This document shows, piece after piece, positions 8,147 to 13,925 of a DNA stretch of 13,925 bases. Position numbers and translations under genes: made by a program. The stretch is from Candidatus Iainarchaeum sp. (GTDB taxonomy: Archaea > Iainarchaeota > Iainarchaeia > Iainarchaeales > GCA-2688035). How positions within the stretch are numbered: the stretch's first letter is position 1; each line of letters starts with the position of its first letter. The notes under the pieces were generated by a model. The model did not search any database. It had not been told where the DNA came from and was given only the letters and a program-made list of their open reading frames with translations. The stretch is taken from positions 1 through 13,925 of the forward strand of contig JAFCCZ010000015.1 of NCBI GenBank assembly GCA_017609945.1, read 5' to 3'.

Positions 8147-8635
8147 CTACAAAAGTTCTCCGAAATTTGCTACATTGGCAATCTTTTTTGTTCCAAAATA
8201 CCATGCTGCCAAGACCAACGCCGCAGTAGTAAACCAGCTTACAATGTGCGCAGTATCTGCCCACTGCATTCCAAAACCTAATGCAACAAGAAGCACTATG
8301 TAAAGCCTTACAATGTTGAGCAGCATTAGGGCAACGGCCCCTGCAGCAAAAACAAGCAGCTTTTTTTTAAACTCTGGCTTTTTGAGGGAGAAAACCACTG
8401 CCGCCAAAATGCTTGCTGAAACAAGGCCTGTGCAGTTTGCAGCTATTATAAATGTCCCCCCGCCTGCACCAATTGCGTTTCCTCCACTTTCCAGTCCAAG
8501 CAGCCCTGCCCCAAGCAAGGCAATAAAATTTTGCAGCCCGCCCAAGGGCGCCAGCATTATTAGGCCCTGCAGGACAAGGTATATTGCAAAGAACTTTACT
8601 AAAAAAACGAGCTCTTTCCTGATGCAGTTCACCAC
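8147..8635 (-). CDS. Archaeosortase/exosortase-family transpeptidase
   Basis: Multi-pass membrane protein of 162 residues. The order Cys, Arg, His fits the exosortase/archaeosortase catalytic triad: C68 in AANCTGLVSAS (65-75), R110 in LNIVRLY (106-112) and H130 in DTAHIVSW (127-134), each at the edge of a hydrophobic helix. Known family members (archaeosortase A in haloarchaea) cut exported proteins near a C-terminal tripartite signal and attach them to membrane lipid. No protein in the window shows an obvious sorting tail, so targets are elsewhere in the genome. Start: GTG at 8635, overlapping the carS end by 7 nt; GTG at 8632 is equally possible. The gene is downstream of and coupled to carS. 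The subfamily is not assigned. Confidence 0.82.
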   Translation of the reverse strand: MVNCIRKELVFLVKFFAIYLVLQGLIMLAPLGGLQNFIALLGAGLLGLESGGNAIGAGGGTFIIAANCTGLVSASILAAVVFSLKKPEFKKKLLVFAAGAVALMLLNIVRLYIVLLVALGFGMQWADTAHIVSWFTTAALVLAAWYFGTKKIANVANFGELL

Positions 8636-9153
8636 GGGACCTTTTTCAGTCTTGCATTAAACGCTATAACGTTTGCAAGCTTGTGCATTAAAAGAGTTAG
8701 CACTGCAAGAACAGCAATCTGCCACACGTTAGGAATAAAAAGAATCGTTCCAAGAAGAATGCCGCCCGCAACAAAGTCCAGCTGGTCCAACAGCATCACG
8801 CTTTCGCCTCTTGGCAGTCCAATCCGCCTCTTAATAAAGCTGCCCACAATGTCTCCAAGCATTGCCCCTGTTGCCAAAAGAAAACCGTAGTGAAAGTAGT
8901 TTGTGCCAACCGCTGTGGTGAACCCTGGCAAAAAAACGCTTACCCCGAGCGCTCCAACCGAGCCCAGCACTATTCCTGCGGTTGTTCCCCTGAACGTCTT
9001 TCCCCTGCCAAACAGTGGCCTTCCGTCAAAAAAGTTCTTTCCAAAGTCTAGGTAGGTTTTTCCGCCCAGAATAAGCGCAAAGCTGTTGCTGAGGTATATG
9101 GGAATTGCTACCAGTACAACAACCGCAAAAAACTGCATTAAGTCTGCAAGCAT
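8629..9153 (-). CDS. carS: CDP-archaeol synthase CarS
   Basis: Integral membrane CTP:unsaturated archaeol cytidylyltransferase. It makes CDP-archaeol, the activated precursor for polar head-group attachment in archaeal phospholipids. 174 residues, normal for the family (DUF46/CarS). Diagnostic stretches are FFDGRPLFGRGKTFRG (41-56), GDIVGSFIKRRIGLPRG (100-116) and LDQLDF (122-127), set between hydrophobic helices at about 7-28, 57-75, 88-105, 128-140 and 143-160. The start ATG at 9153 has no ribosome site, but a TATA-like box at 9177-9184 would place the transcript start at about this ATG, so the mRNA is probably leaderless. The archaeosortase gene begins inside its 3' end. Confidence 0.95.
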   Translation of the reverse strand: MLADLMQFFAVVVLVAIPIYLSNSFALILGGKTYLDFGKNFFDGRPLFGRGKTFRGTTAGIVLGSVGALGVSVFLPGFTTAVGTNYFHYGFLLATGAMLGDIVGSFIKRRIGLPRGESVMLLDQLDFVAGGILLGTILFIPNVWQIAVLAVLTLLMHKLANVIAFNARLKKVPW

Positions 9154-9176
9154 CTAATGAAAAGAACAGGATTAGA

Positions 9177-9190
9177 TTTTTATATCTTTC
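9177..9190 (-). promoter_or_regulatory. TATA/BRE promoter for carS-archaeosortase (leaderless)
   Basis: Read on the minus strand, GAAAGATATAAAAA shows a purine-rich BRE-like element followed by TATAAAAA (9177-9184). The box centre is about 27 nt before the carS ATG at 9153, the archaeal TATA-to-start distance, so transcription should begin at or next to the start codon. The BRE overlaps the DUF92 stop codon. No Shine-Dalgarno motif is present in the 35-nt gap. Confidence 0.6.
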
Positions 9191-9863
9191 ACAGCATTGT
9201 TGAGAGCACAAAAGCCAGCAGGGCCCCGGCCCCCGAACCAAGGAAGTTTACCTCTGTGTTCCCAAGCAGCTTGTTTCTTTCAAAGACTGCCCCAAAAAAG
9301 GAATCTACCACCGAGCCAAAGGCACCGGCCAGAACAAGCACTCCGAAAAGGTACGTGTTCCAGTTCCAGGCAAAGTGGATTGAGGCAATTATTGCCGCCC
9401 CAAGCAGCGAGCTCCAGGTTCCCAAAGCAGTTACACCACCGTCCGTTCCATGCTCAACCTCTTCAAAGGTTGTTAGCAGCACTGGCTTTTTCTTTGAAAG
9501 CATCCCAAACTCGCTTGAGAGCGTGTCGGCAAGGGCTGCTGCAAGAGCCCCGAAAAATGCTATTTCAACGTTCATGGCAAGCGCTATAACCGCAACGCAG
9601 CTGTTTCCAAAGATATTGCCAGTGGTTCGCCTTTCGTGCGAAATCTTTGTTCTTTTTGAGGAAAACCTTGTGCTTGCCTCTGCAACTACAAAGAAGAGAA
9701 CTGCCAGAAAAAAATAGTTTACGCCGCCAAGGTAAAAAATTACCAATCCTACAACATTGGCGACTACTATTCCTGCCAAATCAAGCGCTTTTTTCTTGAA
9801 CGAAATCGCTGAAAAGAACGCAAGCGCAACAATCACTACTGCAAAGTCAAGTGGGGGAATCAT
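9189..9863 (-). CDS. DUF92 family membrane protein (TMEM19/VTE6-like)
   Basis: Hydrophobic protein of 224 residues with about six or seven helices. It carries the DUF92 signature blocks: RRTTGNIFGN (78-87), ADTLSSEFG (112-120), HGTDGG (138-143), GSVVDSFFGA (183-192) and NTEVNFLGSGAGALLA (202-217). Plant and cyanobacterial relatives (VTE6) phosphorylate phytyl phosphate to the diphosphate. An isoprenoid-phosphate kinase role is therefore plausible here but not shown for archaea as far as I know. The start ATG at 9863 follows the eS1 stop by 6 nt, with GAAGG-like sequence inside the eS1 end as a weak ribosome site, so it rides on the ribosomal operon. It is followed 35 nt later by carS, another prenyl-lipid enzyme that has its own promoter. 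Confidence 0.87.
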   Translation of the reverse strand: MIPPLDFAVVIVALAFFSAISFKKKALDLAGIVVANVVGLVIFYLGGVNYFFLAVLFFVVAEASTRFSSKRTKISHERRTTGNIFGNSCVAVIALAMNVEIAFFGALAAALADTLSSEFGMLSKKKPVLLTTFEEVEHGTDGGVTALGTWSSLLGAAIIASIHFAWNWNTYLFGVLVLAGAFGSVVDSFFGAVFERNKLLGNTEVNFLGSGAGALLAFVLSTML

Positions 9864-9869
9864 GTACTT

Positions 9870-10475
9870 TTACCCTTCTAGGACAACGCTTTTTATTATC
9901 TCAACCCTCTTCAGAGGGGCTACTTTTTTAAGGTCCTTGAACAGTTTGGAGGCAAGCACCCCAAAAACAACGAGTTGGATAAAGGGCGAGAAATCGTTCT
10001 TGGCAGCGCTTCTTTCAACGCTTTGCACAATCCCCTTTCTTATGGCCATTTCCTGCCTTCTCTCAAGCTTTTTCTGCGACAGTGCAAGTGTCTTTACCTT
10101 TACCTTCCTGTTGTCCTTTGTTGTAACTGTCTGCACGGCCTCAATTTTGCTGCTTTTCCTTCTGACAAGCCGGTTGATGTATCCATGGCTTGCCTCGTGC
10201 TTTACTATTTCAGTGTAAGCCTGCTGGCCCTTTACCTCTTTAATCTTGAACTTAATCGTAATGTGCCTTTTCTGCCTTTCGCCTGTCAGGTCTCCAAGGT
10301 TTGCATTTATGGTTCTGCCTGGAACAGTCTTCTCCTTTTCGGCGGGAGTTTCCGCGATTTCCTTCTGGTCGAACTCTTTTGAGGCGTAAACCTTGAACCA
10401 CTTCTTTCTCTTCCACTTGTCAACAGTTCTTTTGGCGGAAGCCCTCTTTTTCTTCTTTGTCGTGTTCTCAGCCAT
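9870..10475 (-). CDS. rps3ae: Small-subunit ribosomal protein eS1 (S3Ae)
   Basis: Component of the 30S subunit shared by archaea and eukaryotes; 201 residues. A lysine-rich start (KKKKRASAKR, about 7-16) is followed by the eS1 core, with WFKVYASKEF (26-35), PGRTINANLGDLTGERQ (52-68) and HEASHGYINRLVRRKSSK (91-108). The ATG at 10475 is chosen over the upstream in-frame GTG at 10484: AAGTGAT (10480-10486) pairs well with the 16S tail and would be buried in the longer version. It follows a 42-codon ORF whose stop codon is part of that ribosome site, and it precedes DUF92 by 6 nt. Confidence 0.96.
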   Translation of the reverse strand: MAENTTKKKKRASAKRTVDKWKRKKWFKVYASKEFDQKEIAETPAEKEKTVPGRTINANLGDLTGERQKRHITIKFKIKEVKGQQAYTEIVKHEASHGYINRLVRRKSSKIEAVQTVTTKDNRKVKVKTLALSQKKLERRQEMAIRKGIVQSVERSAAKNDFSPFIQLVVFGVLASKLFKDLKKVAPLKRVEIIKSVVLEG

Positions 10476-10480
10476 AAAAA

Positions 10481-10609
10481 TCACTTCTTTGAATCAATCT
10501 CCTTCTTCACCACTTGGTCCAGTTCCCTCAAAATCTCTTCAATCCCCAAGTCCCCGCTTTTTCCAAAAATTTTCCTGCTGTTCCTCTGAATCATTGCCTC
10601 AAATTTCAC
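10481..10609 (-). CDS. Small ORF of 42 codons between uS15 and eS1, unknown
   Basis: This reading frame exactly fills the gap between uS15 and eS1. GTG at 10609 lies 4 nt after the uS15 stop, and the TGA at 10481-10483 forms part of the eS1 ribosome site. The predicted peptide of 42 residues is charged and largely helical after about residue 21; it begins MKFEAMIQRNSRKIFGKSGD and ends in a lysine-rich tail. An internal ATG at 10594 would give 37 residues. Some archaea carry KEOPS Pcc1 or a RecJ-like nuclease near this slot, but I see no match to either. Its perfect fit in the operon favours a real gene; the short length and unusual start argue for caution. Confidence 0.5.
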   Translation of the reverse strand: MKFEAMIQRNSRKIFGKSGDLGIEEILRELDQVVKKEIDSKK

Positions 10610-10613
10610 ACTA

Positions 10614-11069
10614 TCACTTCACAAGCAGTGCGGCCGTTTCCTCACTGTATCTCCACTCTTTAGGCAGCCTTTTCTGGGCCTTATAATATTTAACAAGTCT
10701 CCTGATTTTGCTCACAGTCAGCTGGTAACCGCGCTTTGCGGTGAAATCCTTCCTGTTTGGCTCCATGTGCTTCCTCAAGGTAACGCTTTTTCTGATGAGG
10801 TTCATCAGGTCCTCCGGAATCTCCGGCAGGAGGTCGTTTTCCTCAAGAATCTGCTTCACTTTCTTCCCGGCAACAGTCTTAATGTCCGGAACACCGTACT
10901 GGTCCCGCAGCATTGAGCCTATCTCTGACTGGGAGTGGCCTGCGTTGGCCAAGTTCACAACCGCCTCCTCAACGCCCTTTGGCTTGAGCTCTACCCAGCT
11001 CGGGGCCTTCCTTGCAGGAGGCCTTGAACTCTTGCTCTTTCCCTTCTTTCCAGAGTGCATTCGCGCCAT
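10614..11069 (-). CDS. rps15: Small-subunit ribosomal protein uS15
   Basis: 30S subunit protein of the archaeal/eukaryotic S15 type, 151 residues, with the typical N-terminal extension beginning MARMHSGKKGKSKSSRPP. The core includes SQSEIGSMLRDQYGVPDIK (46-64) and the rRNA-binding region LIRKSVTLRKHMEPNRKD (91-108) with RGYQLTVSKIRRLVKYY (113-129). The start ATG at 11069 is chosen over the adjacent TTG at 11072 because AGGTG (11075-11079) is 5 nt away and MARMH is the family's usual beginning. It heads the unit uS15, 42-codon ORF, eS1, DUF92. Confidence 0.96.
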   Translation of the reverse strand: MARMHSGKKGKSKSSRPPARKAPSWVELKPKGVEEAVVNLANAGHSQSEIGSMLRDQYGVPDIKTVAGKKVKQILEENDLLPEIPEDLMNLIRKSVTLRKHMEPNRKDFTAKRGYQLTVSKIRRLVKYYKAQKRLPKEWRYSEETAALLVK

Positions 11070-11113
11070 CAAGACACCTACGGTTTCTTGAGAACTTCCC
11101 TCAAGTTCACTAC

Positions 11114-11121
11114 TAAATTTA
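11114..11121 (-). promoter_or_regulatory. Possible TATA box of the uS15 operon
   Basis: Minus-strand TAAATTTA lies about 26 nt before a predicted start near 11091. That would leave a 22-nt leader carrying the AGGTG ribosome site of uS15. It is the best AT-rich box in the 159-nt divergent gap at 11070-11228. The flanking BRE match is weak. Confidence 0.4.
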
Positions 11122-11136
11122 CTGAGTTTTCACCCC

Positions 11137-11155
11137 CCTGCCCTAACGGCGCAGG
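11137..11155. repeat. GC-rich inverted repeat in the uS15/membrane-protein divergent gap
   Basis: CCTGC at 11137-11141 pairs with GCAGG at 11151-11155. The inner CC (11142-11143) can pair with GG (11148-11149), leaving a TAAC loop and one bulged C. It stands out as a GC-rich island, preceded by a run of six C (11133-11138), between two AT-rich promoter boxes. It may be an operator or chance; there is no T-run to suggest a terminator on either strand. Confidence 0.35.
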
Positions 11156-11190
11156 AGAGAATAACACAAATTGTAACATAATTGGCTCTC

Positions 11191-11205
11191 AAAAGGTTTA
11201 AAAAA
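11191..11205 (+). promoter_or_regulatory. BRE/TATA promoter of the 11229 membrane protein (leaderless)
   Basis: AAAAGG (11191-11196) followed by TTTAAAAAA (11197-11205) is a good BRE plus TATA match. The box centre is about 27 nt before the ATG at 11229, so transcription should start at or beside the start codon. No Shine-Dalgarno motif is seen ahead of that ATG. Confidence 0.6.
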
Positions 11206-11228
11206 GATGGCTTCGTTAGTAAAATTGC

Positions 11229-12317
11229 ATGAAAAACTATCTTTTGCTTGCCTTAGCTTTAGTTCTTTTGGCCAGTGGCGTGCAGGCGGACATTATAGGC
11301 CCTGAACCCTTTACCCTTCTCGGCAGCATGATTTTAGTTGTTCTTGTCATAAATCTTGCAATTAACGGAGGGGTAGTATTACTTGTCCAAAAATACTTTC
11401 TCAAAAATCCGTTACAAAATGTTTCTGGCAAAAAAATCGTCATTTCCCTCATTGCAATAACTTTGCTTGGGTGGGCTGCGGATTATATTGGCCCTTATTT
11501 ATTTATGCAAGTGTTACAACCCCCATTCGCGTATGTCCCGCTTCTTAGTTTTTTCACAATATTTTTGTCCATTTTAATCTTTGACACGCTCCTTTTCAAA
11601 TTATACACAAAGCTCTCCACAAAGAACAGTATTGTGCTTGCAGCGTTTCTTGGAGTGTTCACCAATCCAATTCTTTTATTTTTGTTCGCAAGTCCGTTTC
11701 AATCAATGGGCATATTTATCTTAATCCCGTTTATTATTCTGCCATTAGCAGGCATTGTCGCTTTTTGGATCTTAACAGGATCTCTTGCTTCAACCAAACC
11801 CGCTGACGGCAAAATTCTTCTCAAATTGAGAAAATATTTGGCAATTCTCTTGGTTGTTGGCGTAGCCTTGTTTATTGTATCAAATTTATTTTCTTATAAG
11901 CCAGTCCGTCTTCGCGATCCAACAGACAAGACAATTGAGCTTCTGAACGACCTGTACAACAAGCCTGAGTCCATAAAGATTACGCAGATGCCTATTACCT
12001 TCACTCCAAACTATGTGTTGTCTGCTTCCGCTCTTTCAGAGAGCACAAGCCTTTCAGCAGAAAATATTTGCATGAGCTTGGGTGAGTTTGAAGAGGATTC
12101 AGACCGCGGTTTTTTGTTAAGCGATGGCTCGCCTCACCACAGGATTACTTGGAATGGTTATTCAAATCAGAACATTAGGATTGCAGTAACCTGCAATATC
12201 ACCCGTGAAAAACTTATGGAAGATATTGAGGGCACAATGTTTGAGGAATGGAATCCCAACTGCGGCATTTGTGAAGGGCAGGGAAGATGCTGCATTGTGG
12301 CGCTGGTTAATCCCTAA
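11229..12317 (+). CDS. Unknown membrane protein: signal peptide, six helices, cysteine-rich exterior domain
   Basis: 362 residues; I do not recognise the family. It begins with a clear signal peptide (1-20, cleavage expected after VQA, before DIIGPEP). Six hydrophobic helices follow, at about 29-53, 69-92, 101-124, 134-154, 159-182 and 203-221. Cleavage would leave the N-terminus outside, so six helices put the C-terminal domain (222-362) outside too. That domain has six cysteines: C281, C322, C345, C348, C354 and C355, the last four in NCGIC and RCC. They could form disulfides or bind metal. Its codons look more AT-rich than those of its neighbours, especially in the helical part. The promoter is its own and leaderless. 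It is convergent with bud32, the two genes sharing stop-codon bases. No archaeosortase-like sorting tail is present. Confidence 0.85.
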   Translation: MKNYLLLALALVLLASGVQADIIGPEPFTLLGSMILVVLVINLAINGGVVLLVQKYFLKNPLQNVSGKKIVISLIAITLLGWAADYIGPYLFMQVLQPPFAYVPLLSFFTIFLSILIFDTLLFKLYTKLSTKNSIVLAAFLGVFTNPILLFLFASPFQSMGIFILIPFIILPLAGIVAFWILTGSLASTKPADGKILLKLRKYLAILLVVGVALFIVSNLFSYKPVRLRDPTDKTIELLNDLYNKPESIKITQMPITFTPNYVLSASALSESTSLSAENICMSLGEFEEDSDRGFLLSDGSPHHRITWNGYSNQNIRIAVTCNITREKLMEDIEGTMFEEWNPNCGICEGQGRCCIVALVNP

Positions 12318-12925
12318 TGGTATCTTGCCCGTTTCTCAATTTTGGCAATGTGCTCCACTATGCTATCTCCCTTGGTGCCCATTATTCTGACGTAGCCTGC
12401 AATTATCTTTTGCCAGCCCTTTGGCATTAGCTCTGCGTGGGTAGCCTCAAAGGTCTTCTTGAACACAAGCAGGTCAACTGCCTTGTCCTCAACCTTTTTG
12501 CTTGTGCTTCCAAGCCCAAAGTCAATGAAGAACAGCTCCTTGCCGCGCATTAGAATGTTGCTTGTTGTCAAGTCTCCGTGAACCAGGTCAAAGGCATGCA
12601 TTTTTGCAATCCCCTGCCCTATCTGCTCACAAATTTTTCCAAAATTGTTGCCGTTCAAAACGTCTTTCGCTCGCTTTCCCTCAATAAACTCCATCACAAT
12701 CTCGCGCTTGCCCTTGTCAACGCTGTAAACTCGGGGGGTATTAACGCCCAAACTTCGCGCCTTCCCAAGCAGCCGCGCTTCAAGGTTTGTGCGGGAAGCG
12801 CCAATCTCCGCATCAAGCTCCCTGCAGCGGTAGCCCTTCTCAACCCTTTTCTTGAGCAATGCCTTTTTGCCCTCAAATTCCGCTTCGTAGAGTTCTGCTT
12901 CTGCCCCTCTGCGCAATAGTTTCAT
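12314..12925 (-). CDS. bud32: KEOPS complex kinase/ATPase Bud32
   Basis: Small atypical protein kinase of the KEOPS complex, which works with Kae1 to place t6A at position 37 of ANN-decoding tRNAs. 203 residues from ATG 12925. Motifs: RRGAEAELY (5-13), ATP-binding Lys about K25, KGYRCRELD (30-38), RTNLEARLL (45-53), catalytic HGDLTTSN (116-123, D118), metal-binding DFG (135-137) and the family-typical EDKAVDLLVF (146-155). The C-terminus is RARYH; the arginine-rich tail of many archaeal Bud32 proteins is only partly kept. It is a free-standing gene, not fused to Kae1. The in-frame TTG at 12955 would overlap valS by 26 nt and is less likely. The gene follows the valS stop by 4 nt, so the two are probably cotranscribed. 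Confidence 0.94.
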   Translation of the reverse strand: MKLLRRGAEAELYEAEFEGKKALLKKRVEKGYRCRELDAEIGASRTNLEARLLGKARSLGVNTPRVYSVDKGKREIVMEFIEGKRAKDVLNGNNFGKICEQIGQGIAKMHAFDLVHGDLTTSNILMRGKELFFIDFGLGSTSKKVEDKAVDLLVFKKTFEATHAELMPKGWQKIIAGYVRIMGTKGDSIVEHIAKIEKRARYH

Positions 12926-12929
12926 AAAA

Positions 12930-13925
12930 TCAGCTATCTTCAAATTCCATTTCAACTGCTAATTTTTTACCTTTTATAATTGTGGCTTCTTTAAAGTGCA
13001 TTGTTTGCTTTATAGTTTCCAATCCTGGTTCAACCATTTCAATAAGGGCCCCAGATATTATTGTAGCTTTTCTTACTGGCGCATTAAGTGGTCTCCCTTT
13101 ACTGCTTTTTCCTTTTCTGGCTTCTGAGATTACTTCATTTGTATTTGCCCACTGTTCTTCTATTGCTGCATCAATCATTTTTTCATCAAACTCTGGCCAG
13201 GCCTCTAAGTGAATACTCTTTTCCTTTAGCTGGTCCTTGAATGTGCTTTGCGCAATCTCTTCAGTAATGTGCGGTACGAACGGGGAAAGCAGTAGCAGGA
13301 TTTCCCAAATAACTTTTTGCAGTACAAATTGCGCTGCCTTCTTGCTTTCTTTGTCCTCTCCGTAAATTCTACTTTTCACTTGTTCAATATAATGGTCTGC
13401 AAACTCAAGCCAGAAGAAGTTCCTAACCGGATTAAGGCACTTGCTGAATTTGTAGGAGTCCATCGCATTTGTTGTTGTCTTTTTTAAGGAGTTGAGCCTG
13501 CTAAGGATAGCCCTATCTTCTAGTCTGAATTTAAGCTTTTTCTCGTCAACCTTTCCCAGTCCCTTGCAGGCGCCTGAGACAAAGCGCGATGCGTTGAACA
13601 GCTTGGTCAAAAACTTTTTGCCGGAAACCATCTCCTTTTCCATGAACGGAATGTCCTCTCCAAGGGTTGGCAGGCCTGCCCAGTATCTCAGAACGTCCGC
13701 TGAATACTTTTCAATCATTTCCTCCGGCGCAATAACATTGCCCATGCTTTTGCTCATTTTCTTCCCCTTGGAGTCCAATGCCCAGCCGTTTATCATCACG
13801 TTTTTCCACGGGATCTGTTTCTGGTGGAACAAGGCCTTAACAATCGTGTTGAAGGCCCAAAGCGCAATTATGTCATGGCCCTGCGGCCTTAAGTCCATTG
13901 GAAATATCCTGTCAAACAGCTTGTT
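12930..13925 (-). CDS. valS: Valyl-tRNA synthetase, C-terminal part (N-terminus beyond window)
   Basis: Class I aminoacyl-tRNA synthetase that charges tRNA-Val; 331 C-terminal residues are visible and the frame is open to the right edge. The first codons read NKLFDRIFPMDLRPQGHDII, a ValS-type end of the catalytic domain; the apparent Met at 13898 is internal. The KMSKS signature lies in DSKGKKMSKSMGN, coding near 13735-13775, followed by LRYWA and the anticodon-binding helical domain with FWLEFADHYIEQVKSRIYGE. The HIGH motif and editing domain lie outside the window. The end, VEMEFEDS, comes soon after the anticodon domain. Bud32 starts 4 nt downstream. Confidence 0.94.
   Translation of the reverse strand, partial: NKLFDRIFPMDLRPQGHDIIALWAFNTIVKALFHQKQIPWKNVMINGWALDSKGKKMSKSMGNVIAPEEMIEKYSADVLRYWAGLPTLGEDIPFMEKEMVSGKKFLTKLFNASRFVSGACKGLGKVDEKKLKFRLEDRAILSRLNSLKKTTTNAMDSYKFSKCLNPVRNFFWLEFADHYIEQVKSRIYGEDKESKKAAQFVLQKVIWEILLLLSPFVPHITEEIAQSTFKDQLKEKSIHLEAWPEFDEKMIDAAIEEQWANTNEVISEARKGKSSKGRPLNAPVRKATIISGALIEMVEPGLETIKQTMHFKEATIIKGKKLAVEMEFEDS

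Noticed and set aside
10481..10609. Calling the small ORF KEOPS Pcc1
   Set aside because: It has half the usual length and lacks the Pcc1 pattern, including the late NSYLRW-like segment.
8681..10686. Plus-strand frames of 69-186 codons opposite carS, DUF92 and eS1
   Set aside because: They are shadows: low-complexity, Ser/Pro/Ala-rich translations opposite genes with strong family motifs.
12926..12955. TTG start for Bud32 overlapping valS
   Set aside because: The extension precedes the kinase fold and has no family match; ATG at 12925 gives the usual length and a 4-nt gap from valS.
13896..13898. ATG as the start of a short ValS gene
   Set aside because: The frame stays open to the right edge with ValS-like sequence before it, so this Met is internal to a truncated gene.
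1..13925. CRISPR arrays, tRNA/rRNA genes, insertion sequences
   Set aside because: No regularly spaced direct repeats, cloverleaf-like segments, transposase-like frames or terminal inverted repeats were seen; nearly all bases are in housekeeping genes.

Overview
The window is archaeal. It carries both subunits of the archaea-specific family D DNA polymerase, a CDP-archaeol synthase, eS1 and uS15 ribosomal proteins, a stand-alone Bud32 kinase, UPF0147 and an archaeosortase-type transpeptidase. Genes are tightly packed, with gaps of a few bases or overlaps, and TATA/BRE-like boxes lie in the few real intergenic gaps. Protein style and compactness suggest a small-genome, euryarchaeal-grade or DPANN-like archaeon. 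I cannot fix the lineage from this window alone.

Layout, left to right. (1) 1-4315, minus strand: UPF0147, then PolD small subunit DP1, then PolD large subunit DP2, a replication operon; the DP2 C-terminus is cut by the left edge. (2) 4409-5386, minus: a NOG1-like GTPase, probably for ribosome assembly, divergent from (3) 5473-8144, plus: secF-secD, overlapping by 4 nt. (4) 8147-9153, minus: an archaeosortase/exosortase-family protein overlapping carS, convergent with secD across a 2-nt gap. (5) 9189-11069, minus: uS15, a 42-codon unknown ORF, eS1 and a DUF92 membrane protein. (6) 11229-12317, plus: an unrecognised six-helix membrane protein with a cysteine-rich exterior domain. (7) 12314-13925, minus: valyl-tRNA synthetase (N-terminus beyond the right edge) followed by Bud32.

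Two functional themes stand out. One is information processing: PolD, ribosomal proteins, NOG1-like GTPase, ValS and KEOPS kinase. The other is the cell envelope: SecDF helps protein export, CarS activates archaeal lipid for head-group attachment, DUF92 resembles prenyl-phosphate kinases, and the archaeosortase probably cuts and anchors exported proteins. The archaeosortase-carS overlap, apparently expressed from its own leaderless promoter, is the most suggestive functional link. The membrane protein at 11229-12317 is the clearest unknown.

Translation signals are mixed. Most genes have a GGTGA/AAGTGA-type Shine-Dalgarno site, often overlapping the upstream stop codon. carS and the 11229 gene instead have TATA boxes about 26-27 nt before the ATG and no ribosome site, as expected for leaderless mRNAs.
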